Source: Akkermansiaceae bacterium
Lineage (GTDB): Bacteria > Verrucomicrobiota > Verrucomicrobiia > Verrucomicrobiales > Akkermansiaceae
DNA length: 64,000 nt
NCBI GenBank assembly: GCA_017798145.1
Contig: CP059069.1
Location: 2,279,226 to 2,343,225, forward strand
Direction of reading: 5' to 3'
In this document: piece by piece, positions 18,821-28,609 of the stretch
Layout of the letters: the number at the start of each line of letters is the position of its first letter
How positions within the stretch are numbered: position 1 is the first letter of the stretch
The notes under the pieces: generated by a model
The model's input: only the letters and a program-made list of their open reading frames with translations
Told to the model about the DNA's origin: nothing
Databases searched by the model: none
Position numbers and translations under genes: made by a program

Positions 18821-21800
18821 ATGAATAGGGTATTCCGGAATTGCAGGCCATACGCCCCGCTCACAGCGGAAGCGCGCCGGTTCGCACGGCCGGATGCCGG
18901 ATTCGCCTTGGTGGCGACCCTCCTGATGCTCGTGTTGCTTGCCCTGCTTGCGGTGGGGATGCTCTCGCTATCCTCCATATCGCTGCGGGCATCCTCGCAG
19001 GCCGGCAGCATGGCGGAGGCGCGTTCCAATGCGCGCATGGCCTTGATGGTCGCCATCGGCGAGCTGCAGAAGGAGATGGGGCCGGACAGGCGGATCAGCG
19101 CGGCATCCGAGATCCTCGCGACATCTTCGGCTCCCGTCGCCAAGCCCAACACCACCGGGGTGTGGGATTCCTGGTGGGATTTCAACCCGAGTTCCTCCCC
19201 CGACTATGCCTCCGAGAAAACCAGCCGTTTCAGGCGCTGGCTGGTCTCCAGCGCGGATTCCACGGCACCCCGGTCCCGGGATTTCGCGACGACTGCATGG
19301 ACAGGCGAGACCGTGGAGCTGGTGGGTGCCGGATCGCTCGGAGCCGGAGCCACCACCTCCGAGAAAGTGACCGCCGGGCTGGTTCCGGTTTCCAAAAACG
19401 GCAAGGTCCAGGGTTCCTACGCATGGCATGTTTCCGACGAATCGGTCAAAGCCCGGGTCAACCTCTACCGGGATCCCGGCCAGGATACGACCCTCGCCCA
19501 GAAGCGGGCCTTGCTTGCCGGACACCGCCCGGATCCCTCGGTCATGGAAGGCTCCGGCGGCTACCTGCTGACCAGCCTGCCCAGCGATCTAACCCCCGCC
19601 GCTTTCGCAAACGCCAAGGTGAGCGTCGGCAAGGTCACCGACCTCGACCAGGCCGAGCTGCTCGACCAGGCGAAGGGCAAGGTCAAGCCGTTCCGCAATG
19701 ACATCACGCCTTACTCCCTCGGGGTCATGGCGGACGTGCGCGGCGGCGGGCTCAAACAGGATTTGTCCTCCATGTTCGAAATGGGAGGCGCTGGCTCCAA
19801 CTCGCTGCCTCCGGAGTTCGCCAACAGGAAACTCTACCAATCCACACATGGGATCAGCGGGGTATCCGATCCCAACTGGAGCGCCCTTGCCGGATATTAC
19901 AACTCCTTCCGGAACCTGAGCGCACAAGACACCAACCCCACCATGGCCGTGAAATCCGCGGCGGACTTCACCGACCCGGTGCCCTCCGGATACAACCCGG
20001 CTCCAGTCATCGCCAAGGTGGACACCATCTTCAGCCTTGTCGCCAGGCCCCTGAGCGGTGTCGCCCACTGGATTGCCAACTCAGGGAGTGCCGGCGGCAC
20101 CTATGACCACATGGTCTCGCTGATCGTGACCCCCGTCGTCACCCTTCATAATCCCTACAACGTGAACATCTCCTTCCGGCAGATGCGCGTGGAATTCACG
20201 AATATCCCCATCGGTTTCAATTTCATGTTCCAAAACGGCTCGGGAGGTGGCCCGGTTTCCCAAAGCGTCGTGGCCGGGACTTTCGAGTGTTACAACACGA
20301 TGGCATACCGCGGCCACAGGAACCCGGAGACCGGGGTGCTCGCCAGAAACAACAAGCGTTTCGTCCTCACAATCGCTAATTGGGCCTCCGACAACCCCCT
20401 GAAAAGCGATTCATCCGTATCCGGCGACATCATCCTCAAGCCCGGACAAACGATCCTCTGCGGACCCACCCTCCCTCCGAATTCCTCGTTTGACCAGGAC
20501 ACGAAATCCGGCAGCAATGCCGTGGGCTTCGATTGGGAGGGCGACCTGCTCGATGTGATCAAGGCAAAGCCGGCCTTTGTCCCGGGCCTGGGCTTCGAGG
20601 TGTCTGCGGTGACGATCAGCAGCTTCCGGAGCAGCAACTACAGCACGGGTAGTTTCCCAGGAAAACCGAACTTCTTTCCCGGAGCTTGGAGAGGACACCC
20701 CTTCACGCTGCTTCGGGACACGAGGACGTCCCCGAAAACATCCGATTCCACGACCACCGACCGCTTTTTCATCCAATACAAGGCTGTCAGGCCCTACTGG
20801 TATGCGGACGACGCCACGGTCACCCCCACCAAAGCGGATACGACGTTCGCGGTTTCCGCCCAGATCCAGGCCACGGCCAGCGATGCGCTCCAGGATTTTG
20901 CCAAGCTCCAGTTCGATTACGAGGATGAGTCCACCTTGCAGAAATTGTTCGATGACCGGGTTTACCGCTATCCTCCCACGGGCACCTTCGCAGCAACCGA
21001 TTTCGCCGCTCCAGCCGGCGCCCGTTATTCCAGCCAGTCCTCCTATGTGCACCCCTTCGCCATTTTTTCGGCATATGCCCGCACCACCAACGGCGGTGTC
21101 TATGAGACCGGCCTGCGCACCAAGAGCGGGGCGCGTGAAAGCCCGCAGATCAACCTCCTCAGGGATGGCCGCCTTGCCGGAAAGCCCTTCCTCTTCCACA
21201 ACGCGTCCCGAACCAACCAGACAGCGAACCTGGCCAAGGAAAAGCCGGGCATCCAGTCCTACGAACTCAATTTCCAGCCCTTCCTGAGCAAGGGCGACTA
21301 CGAGGACTACATGGATGTGGATGCGAGCAACCGCGTCCCCTCCCTCACCGGAAACAAGACGACTTCCGGCATCAAATCCGGCAGCTATCTCGAGATCCCG
21401 TCCGGCCCGCTGCAGGCGATCGCCGACTTCCGCCGTTCCAACGCCCTCTCCACCTCATACCTGCCCAATTTCGTGCAGCCCGTCGGCAACTCGCTGCTGC
21501 ATCCGCTCATGTCCGCCAACAAGGTGGCCGAGGCGAATCCGGCCATCGCTTCCAACACCCTGCTCGACCATTCGGTGCTGGCGAACCACGCGCTCTACGA
21601 CCGCTTCTATTTCTCCACCTTCGCCACCCGCGGCACGACCTCGCCGGATACGGTTTTCGAGCAATTCATGGAGGGCACCGCCCCGCTGGCCTCCCAGGCA
21701 TTCCAGCCCTATCTTCCGGGTGGCAAAACCGTGGCCGGGGCCAAGGCCGAGCTTTACTCCTCCGGCAAGCCGAGGGACAGCGCCTACAGGAACGCCGCCG

Positions 21801-22645
21801 AGCACCAGATGATACGCGGGCCGTTCAACGTCAACTCCACCAGCGTGCAGGCTTGGAAGGCTGTGCTTGCAGCGATGAAAGGGAGCGATGTCTCCATCCT
21901 GTGGGCGCGCACCGCAGGGCTGGAAACCAACAAGGCGGGCGGGATCCCCATCCCCGGGATGTCGCTTGTCAACGGCGGGGCAAACGGAACCCCTGTGGTG
22001 GACGGCACCAAGATCGACAACGAGAAAACCAACGATTGGAACGGCTACCGCGAACTCACCGAGACCGAGCTGCAGACCCTCGCGGAAAAAATCGTCGCCG
22101 AGGTGCGCGACCGCGGCCCCTTCCTTTCGATGTCCGAGTTCGTCAACCGCCAGGTCGGCCCGTCCGGGCCGCGGACCCTGAGCGGTGCCCTCGAAGCCGC
22201 GATCGCCAAGGCCGAGATCAATGAAACGCGGAACGCCGTTTTCCCGGAGACCTATCTCGACCAGATCCCGGTCACCGCCAACGACGTCAGCGACCCTTCC
22301 CTGTATGCATACAAAACCCCGGAAGCCACCACCGGAAACCCCGCTGCCGGAGCCCCCGGCTGGGTCGGCCAAGGGGAGCTGATGCGCATCCTCGAGCCCT
22401 CCGCTACGGTGCGCGGGGACACCTTTGTGATACGTGCATACGGCGAGGCGCAGGACGCCAACGGCAACATCACCGCCCGCGCCCATGCCGAGGCGGTGGT
22501 GCAGCGCGTGCCGGAATACGTTGACCCGTCGGATCGCCCCTCGCTGAATGCCTACACCGACCCTGCCGCATCCGCAGCAAACAGGACGTTCGGGCGCCGC
22601 TTCGACGTGGTGTCGTTCCGCTGGCTATCCGACAAGGAAATCTGA
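18821..22645 (+). CDS. Verru_Chthon cassette A-like giant pilin-like protein, copy 1
   Basis: A 1274-aa protein resembling the TIGRFAM family 'Verru_Chthon cassette protein A' (function unknown). Near the N-terminus a PilX/GspK-like prepilin segment, G-FALVATLLMLVLLALLAVG (about 27-46), suggests prepilin-peptidase cleavage after Gly27 and one membrane helix. The conserved ARMALMVAIGELQKEMGPD follows (about 72-90). The C-terminal third has family hallmarks GPFNVNSTSVQAW, FLSMSEFVNRQ, ARAHAEAVVQRVPEY and FGRRFDVVSFRWLSDKE. The same blocks occur in the second copy at 28610-32298. A TTG seven codons upstream is possible, but ATG 18821 is preferred. A small secreted protein gene begins 5 bases after the stop. 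It is probably envelope-associated or exported through a pilus/type II-like system. Confidence 0.85.
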   Translation: MNRVFRNCRPYAPLTAEARRFARPDAGFALVATLLMLVLLALLAVGMLSLSSISLRASSQAGSMAEARSNARMALMVAIGELQKEMGPDRRISAASEILATSSAPVAKPNTTGVWDSWWDFNPSSSPDYASEKTSRFRRWLVSSADSTAPRSRDFATTAWTGETVELVGAGSLGAGATTSEKVTAGLVPVSKNGKVQGSYAWHVSDESVKARVNLYRDPGQDTTLAQKRALLAGHRPDPSVMEGSGGYLLTSLPSDLTPAAFANAKVSVGKVTDLDQAELLDQAKGKVKPFRNDITPYSLGVMADVRGGGLKQDLSSMFEMGGAGSNSLPPEFANRKLYQSTHGISGVSDPNWSALAGYYNSFRNLSAQDTNPTMAVKSAADFTDPVPSGYNPAPVIAKVDTIFSLVARPLSGVAHWIANSGSAGGTYDHMVSLIVTPVVTLHNPYNVNISFRQMRVEFTNIPIGFNFMFQNGSGGGPVSQSVVAGTFECYNTMAYRGHRNPETGVLARNNKRFVLTIANWASDNPLKSDSSVSGDIILKPGQTILCGPTLPPNSSFDQDTKSGSNAVGFDWEGDLLDVIKAKPAFVPGLGFEVSAVTISSFRSSNYSTGSFPGKPNFFPGAWRGHPFTLLRDTRTSPKTSDSTTTDRFFIQYKAVRPYWYADDATVTPTKADTTFAVSAQIQATASDALQDFAKLQFDYEDESTLQKLFDDRVYRYPPTGTFAATDFAAPAGARYSSQSSYVHPFAIFSAYARTTNGGVYETGLRTKSGARESPQINLLRDGRLAGKPFLFHNASRTNQTANLAKEKPGIQSYELNFQPFLSKGDYEDYMDVDASNRVPSLTGNKTTSGIKSGSYLEIPSGPLQAIADFRRSNALSTSYLPNFVQPVGNSLLHPLMSANKVAEANPAIASNTLLDHSVLANHALYDRFYFSTFATRGTTSPDTVFEQFMEGTAPLASQAFQPYLPGGKTVAGAKAELYSSGKPRDSAYRNAAEHQMIRGPFNVNSTSVQAWKAVLAAMKGSDVSILWARTAGLETNKAGGIPIPGMSLVNGGANGTPVVDGTKIDNEKTNDWNGYRELTETELQTLAEKIVAEVRDRGPFLSMSEFVNRQVGPSGPRTLSGALEAAIAKAEINETRNAVFPETYLDQIPVTANDVSDPSLYAYKTPEATTGNPAAGAPGWVGQGELMRILEPSATVRGDTFVIRAYGEAQDANGNITARAHAEAVVQRVPEYVDPSDRPSLNAYTDPAASAANRTFGRRFDVVSFRWLSDKEI

Positions 22646-22650
22646 CCGAT

Positions 22651-23364
22651 ATGATCCCGAAATTGCCCCTTGCCCTTGCTGCGTTGCTCGTCTTCCCGAT
22701 ATCGGGTAGTGCCCAGGAAGAGGGAAAACCCTCGCCCGTGCAGGTTCGCGCCGTGCTGCACGATCCGGCCAACCCCAGCGCCGATCTGTTTTACACCGAC
22801 GAGGCGGGGACGGTGGTCAAATTGGAGTTCCGTCCCCATGACCTCACCGAGCCCTTGCCCATGCTTCCTCTCAACGGCTCGCTCGTGCTCTACGACAAGG
22901 CGGAGATCGATCCCGGGAACCCTGCGGCAAGCCTGGCGGCGAGCGCGAAGCTCCCGGCGGGCACCAAGCGTGCGATGGTGGTGGTGATGCCGGGGCCGGC
23001 GGATGAAAAGCCGCCCTACCGGATGCTCGTCATCGACGACTCGCAGAAAGCCTTTCCCTACGGCGAGTCACGGGTGCTTGGGCTGATCGGGGTGGAGACA
23101 GCCATCCAGGCGGGCGAGCACAGGCTGCCCGTCCATCCGGGGAAAATCACCCGCGTGCCGCCTGTCAGGAAGGTCAACGATTTCAACATGGCGCAGACGA
23201 ATTTCTATTTCCTGCAGGGCGATGCCTGGATGCCCTTCACCGAGCGGCAGTTGCAATATCTCGATGCCAGCCGGCGCCTCTTCATCGTGCATGCCACCCC
23301 GGGCGCCACCGCACCCAAGGTGACGACCATTGTGGACACCGCGCGCCCAGGGGCGGCTCAGTGA
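22651..23364 (+). CDS. secreted partner of cassette A protein, copy 1
   Basis: A 237-aa protein with a signal peptide (MIPKLPLALAALLVFPISGSA) and no recognised domain. It starts 5 bases after the giant cassette A gene and is probably translationally coupled. A distant relative occupies the same position after the second giant gene (32321-33037): both have a signal peptide, a block KRAMVVVMP / SAAMIILMP in the middle, a VHPGKI / VTPGQAKI turn about 60 residues later, and a final strand-rich part. The shared arrangement implies that partner and giant protein work together, for example in one envelope complex. Function unknown. Confidence 0.8.
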   Translation: MIPKLPLALAALLVFPISGSAQEEGKPSPVQVRAVLHDPANPSADLFYTDEAGTVVKLEFRPHDLTEPLPMLPLNGSLVLYDKAEIDPGNPAASLAASAKLPAGTKRAMVVVMPGPADEKPPYRMLVIDDSQKAFPYGESRVLGLIGVETAIQAGEHRLPVHPGKITRVPPVRKVNDFNMAQTNFYFLQGDAWMPFTERQLQYLDASRRLFIVHATPGATAPKVTTIVDTARPGAAQ

Positions 23365-23480
23365 CCAATCCTCCCCATTGGGGCTGCGAGCCATTTCCCC
23401 GCCTCCGCAGAGGGAGCCTTCGGGAAATAGCCGGCCTGCCAGGAGTGGTGAATCCGTGATTCGGGAAAACGCGGTTCCTT

Positions 23481-24542
23481 TCATGCCTTCGCCGGCCCCA
23501 CCGTCCCGCCCTCGGAGAAGGTGGCGTTATTGAAATGCTTGCGGCGGATGTTCTTGCCATTGGCCACGCCGCTCACCCAGCGCTCGACGTTGCGCACCCA
23601 GACGCCGCTGTCGAATTCCATGTGGGCAATGCTCGGGATGCTCCATGCGAAGGCGGGATGAGGGACGCTGCAGACCATTGAGACATCATTTGGCACGCGG
23701 ATGCCCTCCTGCAGAAAGAACTGCTGGGTGGCCAGGAAAAGCTCCACCCCGTCGGCGATGATCGCCGTCGGCGGGGTGCTGCCGAAGAGCGACTTGAGGC
23801 CGCGGTGGAAGCCCTCCGGGTTGTCCTCCCAGTCCGGGAGGTTGTAGGGGCCGACGGCGATCCCCTGCTTCCTCAGTTCTTCAAGAAACGCCCGCTCGAA
23901 CAGGCCTGGGCCGGGCTTCCTGCGTTCCTCCCGCGTCAGGCAGACGATGCGGCTGTGTCCGAGCGCGGCCAATCTCCGCACCGCCGCCACCACAGCATGC
24001 AACATATATGGGCCGGTGCCGGCGATGGGCACATTGGGTTGCCGCCCGAAGAGCGCGAAGGCCGGAACCGATTGCTCCGCGAACCACTCGAGCACCGTCC
24101 GCGATCCGGCCACAACGATCCATGCATCGGCCTCCGTGCCTGCCACGAAGCCCGCCACCCGCCCCGCATCCATGCCCAGATCCAGCAGCGATTTCGTGGC
24201 AAACCCCGCGCTGTGCCCTGCCTCCTGCAGCCTGTGGCGCAGATCCGAGATGTAGTCGACCTTCGCATCCTGCCGCTCATAAAGCAGGATTTTCACCCGC
24301 AGCGCAGGCGCGGAGCCCTGCGGCAGCGCTGTACGGCTGCACCTCCCCGCCCCTTGCGCCAGCAAGAAGCCTTCGCGCTCCAATTGCTTCATGGCCGCAT
24401 GTACCGTGTTCGCGCTGCATCCCAGACTGGCCGCGAGCCGGTTGATCCCCGGCAGCCGCCCGCCCAAGCCCCCCTGCCGGATCTCCTCCCTGAGATATCC
24501 GGCGAGCTGTTCAACGGAGGATAGCGGGCGGAACGGTTTCAT
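23481..24542 (-). CDS. GntR-type regulator with LacI-like sugar-sensing domain
   Basis: A 353-aa transcription factor. The N-terminus (1-75) is a GntR winged helix: LAGYLREEIRQGGLGGRLPG, LAASLGCSANTVHAAMKQLE, REGFLLAQGAGR. The remainder resembles the periplasmic-binding-protein-like domain of LacI/XylR regulators (ALGHSRIVCLTREERRKPGP, TAIIADGVELFLATQQF, IRVPNDVSMVC), which binds sugars or sugar derivatives. A 23-base palindrome starts 8 bases upstream of the start codon and probably serves for autoregulation. The gene diverges from the PEP-CTERM gene at 24714 and lies between the two cassette A modules, so it may control them or the SASA esterase. The inducer is unknown. Confidence 0.9.
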   Translation of the reverse strand: MKPFRPLSSVEQLAGYLREEIRQGGLGGRLPGINRLAASLGCSANTVHAAMKQLEREGFLLAQGAGRCSRTALPQGSAPALRVKILLYERQDAKVDYISDLRHRLQEAGHSAGFATKSLLDLGMDAGRVAGFVAGTEADAWIVVAGSRTVLEWFAEQSVPAFALFGRQPNVPIAGTGPYMLHAVVAAVRRLAALGHSRIVCLTREERRKPGPGLFERAFLEELRKQGIAVGPYNLPDWEDNPEGFHRGLKSLFGSTPPTAIIADGVELFLATQQFFLQEGIRVPNDVSMVCSVPHPAFAWSIPSIAHMEFDSGVWVRNVERWVSGVANGKNIRRKHFNNATFSEGGTVGPAKA

Positions 24543-24550
24543 GGTCGCAG

Positions 24551-24573
24551 ACCATTATCCATGGAGTAATGGT
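24551..24573. promoter_or_regulatory. palindromic operator upstream of the GntR/LacI-type regulator
   Basis: ACCATTA-N9-TAATGGT, perfect 7-base arms around a central CCATGG. It begins 8 bases upstream of the regulator's start codon and lies in the divergent region shared with the PEP-CTERM gene. Position and symmetry fit an operator bound by the regulator itself. Confidence 0.6.
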
Positions 24574-24713
24574 TGAGGGAAAGAAAATTCTGGACGGGTT
24601 TGGATGAGCCGCAACAAATCGAAGTGATAGCAAATGCTAGATTGTCATGCCGCTTTGCGCGGTTCCCTCCATAAGCATTTCAGCCCAAACACAAGAACAG
24701 ACAACAATACCTA

Positions 24714-25598
24714 ATGAAAATGAAACCATACATCGCGGCCCTAGCGGCTTTCTCGCTGTTTGGTGCCTCGGCCAACGCGGCACTCGTCAGCCAACTAGGC
24801 ATCCTCGACCTCAATGCCAACGGCGGGATCAACCCGAACACCGGTGTTGCATGGCAGGCCAATGACCAGTATCGCCTCGCTTTCTGGACGATAGGCACCA
24901 TCACGGCAACCTCGAACGATCCCGCGTTTTACGACAACTTCGCCACCGCCCAGGCCCAACTCAGCACACTCGGCAACGGCAACATCCAGACATCAACAGG
25001 CTGGACGGCTTTGGCATGGGTGAACACGGATTTCAACCAGAACCAAGGGCTCGCACTCAGTAGCCCCTTGGTGAGATCCGGAACCAACGATTTCACGGGG
25101 GGTGCCGCTGCCGGCGGGGCGGGGGTTCCGGTCTACGCGATGGACGGCATGACTGCGATCGCGCGCAACAACAACGACATTTGGAACAACTGGAGCAACC
25201 CCTTTGCGAACAGTCTGAACGGCCAACCGGCGGATTCAACGATTCGCCTCACCAGTGCACAGACAGGGAATGGGCAAACGGTCTATTATTCTCCGTTCCT
25301 CGATCAAAACGGAGGCGGGGACACGGGTATCAACCACGGTGTCGACGCCTGGACAGGCGGTTTCAATGGTCATGTCAACGCCCTAGGTGACACCATCGAC
25401 AATACGACTTCCAGCTACGGCAGCACGAACGCGAACAACCCAGGACGGGTGTATAACCGCTTCACGGGCAACAACACGGATTCGAGGAAAGTCTATGTGC
25501 TGTCTCCCCTCCTGACCGTCACAGATGCCATACCCGAGCCTTCCACCGCGCTTCTTGGAGCGCTCGGCATGCTCGCGCTGTTCCGCCGCCGCCGCTGA
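24714..25598 (+). CDS. PEP-CTERM sorting-domain secreted protein
   Basis: A 294-aa exported protein. It has a signal peptide (MKMKPYIAALAAFSLFGASANA) and a C-terminal PEP-CTERM tripartite signal: PEPS at about 274-277, a hydrophobic stretch, and the final RRRR. Such proteins are processed by an exosortase (not in this window) and delivered to the envelope or extracellular matrix. The mature part is rich in Asn, Gly and Thr (many TGN/NNN patterns) and resembles no enzyme. A terminator lies directly downstream. It is transcribed away from the GntR/LacI-type regulator gene, which may control it. Confidence 0.9.
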   Translation: MKMKPYIAALAAFSLFGASANAALVSQLGILDLNANGGINPNTGVAWQANDQYRLAFWTIGTITATSNDPAFYDNFATAQAQLSTLGNGNIQTSTGWTALAWVNTDFNQNQGLALSSPLVRSGTNDFTGGAAAGGAGVPVYAMDGMTAIARNNNDIWNNWSNPFANSLNGQPADSTIRLTSAQTGNGQTVYYSPFLDQNGGGDTGINHGVDAWTGGFNGHVNALGDTIDNTTSSYGSTNANNPGRVYNRFTGNNTDSRKVYVLSPLLTVTDAIPEPSTALLGALGMLALFRRRR

Positions 25599-25633
25599 TG
25601 CGGAAGTTTGCGAATAGGAACTTAGTCCAACTT

Positions 25634-25662
25634 CGGGGCGGTCGTCAGGCCGCCCCGTTTTT
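25634..25662 (+). terminator. rho-independent terminator after the PEP-CTERM gene
   Basis: Perfect 8-base stem CGGGGCGG / CCGCCCCG with an 8-base loop, followed by TTTTT. It is located 36 bases after the PEP-CTERM stop codon and only 12 bases before the next start codon, so the SASA gene downstream depends on read-through or a promoter inside this short gap. Confidence 0.85.
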
Positions 25663-25674
25663 GTATTGAAAACC

Positions 25675-28503
25675 ATGAATCTGAACCATCCAGCCATCCG
25701 CAAGACCCCCGCCCTTTTCCTGGGGGCGCTTTCCCTATTTGCCATGCAGATCCGCGCGGAGCCGCTGAAGGTTTTCATCCTTGCGGGCCAGTCGAACATG
25801 CTTGGGCAGGGAAACGTGAGTCCGGCCGGAACGAAGGGGACGCTCGAATACACCGTGGCGAACGAGCCTGCCACCTACGGCTTTGTAGGCACCGGTGCGG
25901 GGAACTGGGTGGTGCGCAGCGATGTGCGCATCAAGAACGAGGGTGCCGCCGCCGCCGGTCTCAGCGTCGGCTTCGGCTCCAGCGCCACAACCATCGGCCC
26001 GGAGGTGGGCTTCGGGCACAGGATGGGGGATCTTTATGAAAACCGCATCCTCATCGTCAAAGCCTCATGGGGCGGGAAGGATCTGGCGGTGGACTTCCGC
26101 CCGCCCAGCTCCGGGGGCACCACCGGCTTCTATTACACCGCGGTGCTCAACGCAGTGAACGATGCCATCGCAAATCTCCCCGCCTACGTCCCCGGATACG
26201 ATCCTGCCGATGGATACGAGATCGCCGGCTTCGGCTGGCACCAGGGCTGGAACGACAGGGTGGATGCCGGAAAAAGCGCCCAATACCAGGTGAACATGGC
26301 GAATTTCATCCGCGACATGCGCACTGCCCTCGGAGTCCCCGGCCTGCCCTTCGTCATCGCCACAAGCGCGATGGATGGGAACGGCCCGGAGACATACTCG
26401 CAGGTGGAGCTGGCGCAGCGGGCGATGACCAACCCATACCTGACCAACCCAAACCCGCCGGATCTTTACCCGGATTTTGTAGGCAGCGTTTCGGTGGTCG
26501 ATTGCCGCAGCACCTATGACGGGATGAAATTCTGGTTCCCCGTGGAGGAATCCCCCATAGATCAGGGCTTCCACTGGAACCGCAACGCAAAGACCTACCT
26601 GAACATCGGCCTCGCCATGGCGGATGCGATGTCCTCCCTCGCCCCCGGCCGCTGCCCGTCCCGCCTGCGGGCGGAGGGCGCTCCCGGCGGCATCAATCTC
26701 ACCTGGCAGAACGGTCTCGATACCCCGTCCAGCGTCCGCATCCTCCGGAATTCGGTGGAAATCGCCGCGGCAGCACCGGCCAGCCCCGCCGCTTTTCTGG
26801 ATACGACCGCCCTTCCGGGTATCCATGACTATGAGTTCATCTTCACCATGCCCGGCGATCCCTGCGATCCGCTCTCGGTCGCTTTCGATGGCGGCATTGC
26901 CAACCTCGCGGCCTTCCGCAGCCCGGGCGGCATCGGCCTGACCTGGGAAAACACCATGCCATACTCCGGCATAGAGCTGCGCCGCAACGGCACGCTGTTG
27001 GAGGCCAGCCTCCCCGGCAGCTCCACATCCTACACCGATGCCTCGCCGCCCGCCTCGGGGCTTGTCACATACTCCGTGGTGCCCACCACAGGCACCGCCT
27101 CCCGCACCACCACACAGATCAATCTCGCCGGCCCGCCCACCGGCAACGCCCTCGTCTACGAGCCCTTCGATTATGTCATCGGCGGGCTGAACCTGCGCTC
27201 GGGCGATTCGGAGGTCGGGCTGGACGGGGCTTGGAATGCAAACAGCCTCACGCCGGTCACTGCCGGCAGCCTCTCATTTGGCGCTCTGCCTGTCGGCGGA
27301 GGAAAGCTATCGGCTTTCAGCGCTGCGCAAAACCGCTTTGGCGGTAGCCGCCCCATCCGAGCGTCAGCCCTCGCTGAAAACGGGTTCCTGAACGACGGCG
27401 CAACCGTTTGGTTCAGCTTCCTCGCCGGGCTTGAGGAAGGCACCAACAGGACGAACACCCGCCTGGCGGTCGCACTGGCGGCAGGCCCCTTCGGCACGGG
27501 CAACGCGGATTTTTTCATCACCGGCGGCACCGGTGTCGGCGTCTCCATCAGCGCCGGCATCCCGCGCGCCGCGTCGTTCCCTGCGGGCAGCGGATCGCCG
27601 GTCACCGCCAGCAACAACAGCCCCCAGTCCCAGGTCGGCCAACATGGGCTGATCGTCGGAAAAATCACCTGGGGAGCCACCGCCGGTGCGGCGGACACCA
27701 TCCAGCTCTACGCACCCGGCACGGATCTCGCCCTCCCCGCAACCCCCATTTCCACCCTATCCACCACGGTGGACCAATCGACCTTCGACACCCTCACCTT
27801 CCGCCGCGGGGACAAGCCGATCCTCGATGAGATCCGCTTCGGCGCGAGCTATGATGATGTCATCGGCGCAGGCAACACCCCACCCACCATCTCCGCGATC
27901 GTTGACCAGACGATCCCTTCGGGAGGAAGCACCAGCGCACTTGCCTTCACTGTCGGCGGCGGCGAATCCGGCCCGCTCACACTGAGCGCCTCCAGCAGCA
28001 ACAACACCCTGGTCCCGGGCGGTAACATAAGCCTCGGCGGCAGCGGAGCCAACCGCACCGTCACGGTCACCCCCGTTTCCGGATTCAGCGGCAGCTCCAC
28101 CATCACCATCACCGCGGACAACGGCACCGCCACCGCCACCCAGTCCTTCATCCTCACTGTCACGGAAAATTTCCTCTCCTGGGCCACCGCCAACAGCGTG
28201 TCCGGCGGAGCCAACGACGATTCAAACGGGAACGGCGTGAAAAATCTCATCGAATACGCCCTGGCAGATGGCGCGGCACATGGCCTGCTTGATGGCGACA
28301 CCCTCACTTTCACCAAACGCAGCGCACCCTTCGGGGCGGATCTCACCTACGCCATCGAGATCTCCTCCGATCTCGGAACCGGCGACGAGTGGACCGTGGC
28401 GGAGACCGGTGTCACCCAGGACGCCGCAAGCATCAGCATCACCTTCACCCCGGGCAGCCCGCAGAGACGCTTCGCCCGCCTCAAAGTGCTTCAAAATCCC
28501 TGA
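25675..28503 (+). CDS. large secreted SASA-type esterase with Fn3/Ig-like modules
   Basis: A 942-aa secreted multi-domain protein. Signal peptide (about 1-28), then a SASA/sialate O-acetylesterase domain (about 30-325) with KVFILAGQSNMLGQG, GFGWHQGWNDR and DQGFHWNRNAKTYLNIG supplying Ser, the HQG motif and the catalytic His. Next come two Fn3-like repeats (the parallel GGINLTWQNGLD and GGIGLTWENTMP), a concanavalin-like region, and a cadherin/Ig-like module (NTPPTISAIVDQTIPSGGST). The last 100 residues resemble the 'SWATANSVSG...DSNGNGVKNLIEYALADG' end module common in verrucomicrobial exported proteins. It probably deacetylates an extracellular glycan. A TTG at 25666 is in frame, but the ATG at 25675 is preferred. 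Confidence 0.85.
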   Translation: MNLNHPAIRKTPALFLGALSLFAMQIRAEPLKVFILAGQSNMLGQGNVSPAGTKGTLEYTVANEPATYGFVGTGAGNWVVRSDVRIKNEGAAAAGLSVGFGSSATTIGPEVGFGHRMGDLYENRILIVKASWGGKDLAVDFRPPSSGGTTGFYYTAVLNAVNDAIANLPAYVPGYDPADGYEIAGFGWHQGWNDRVDAGKSAQYQVNMANFIRDMRTALGVPGLPFVIATSAMDGNGPETYSQVELAQRAMTNPYLTNPNPPDLYPDFVGSVSVVDCRSTYDGMKFWFPVEESPIDQGFHWNRNAKTYLNIGLAMADAMSSLAPGRCPSRLRAEGAPGGINLTWQNGLDTPSSVRILRNSVEIAAAAPASPAAFLDTTALPGIHDYEFIFTMPGDPCDPLSVAFDGGIANLAAFRSPGGIGLTWENTMPYSGIELRRNGTLLEASLPGSSTSYTDASPPASGLVTYSVVPTTGTASRTTTQINLAGPPTGNALVYEPFDYVIGGLNLRSGDSEVGLDGAWNANSLTPVTAGSLSFGALPVGGGKLSAFSAAQNRFGGSRPIRASALAENGFLNDGATVWFSFLAGLEEGTNRTNTRLAVALAAGPFGTGNADFFITGGTGVGVSISAGIPRAASFPAGSGSPVTASNNSPQSQVGQHGLIVGKITWGATAGAADTIQLYAPGTDLALPATPISTLSTTVDQSTFDTLTFRRGDKPILDEIRFGASYDDVIGAGNTPPTISAIVDQTIPSGGSTSALAFTVGGGESGPLTLSASSSNNTLVPGGNISLGGSGANRTVTVTPVSGFSGSSTITITADNGTATATQSFILTVTENFLSWATANSVSGGANDDSNGNGVKNLIEYALADGAAHGLLDGDTLTFTKRSAPFGADLTYAIEISSDLGTGDEWTVAETGVTQDAASISITFTPGSPQRRFARLKVLQNP

Positions 28504-28609
28504 ATTCCCCACCAATCCAACCAACCAGCCACCGTAAGAACCGATGAAAGCCACAGCCCCCGAAAAGTCCTCTTGCGCCCCGTCCATGGATATGCGATGT
28601 AAAGCCATT

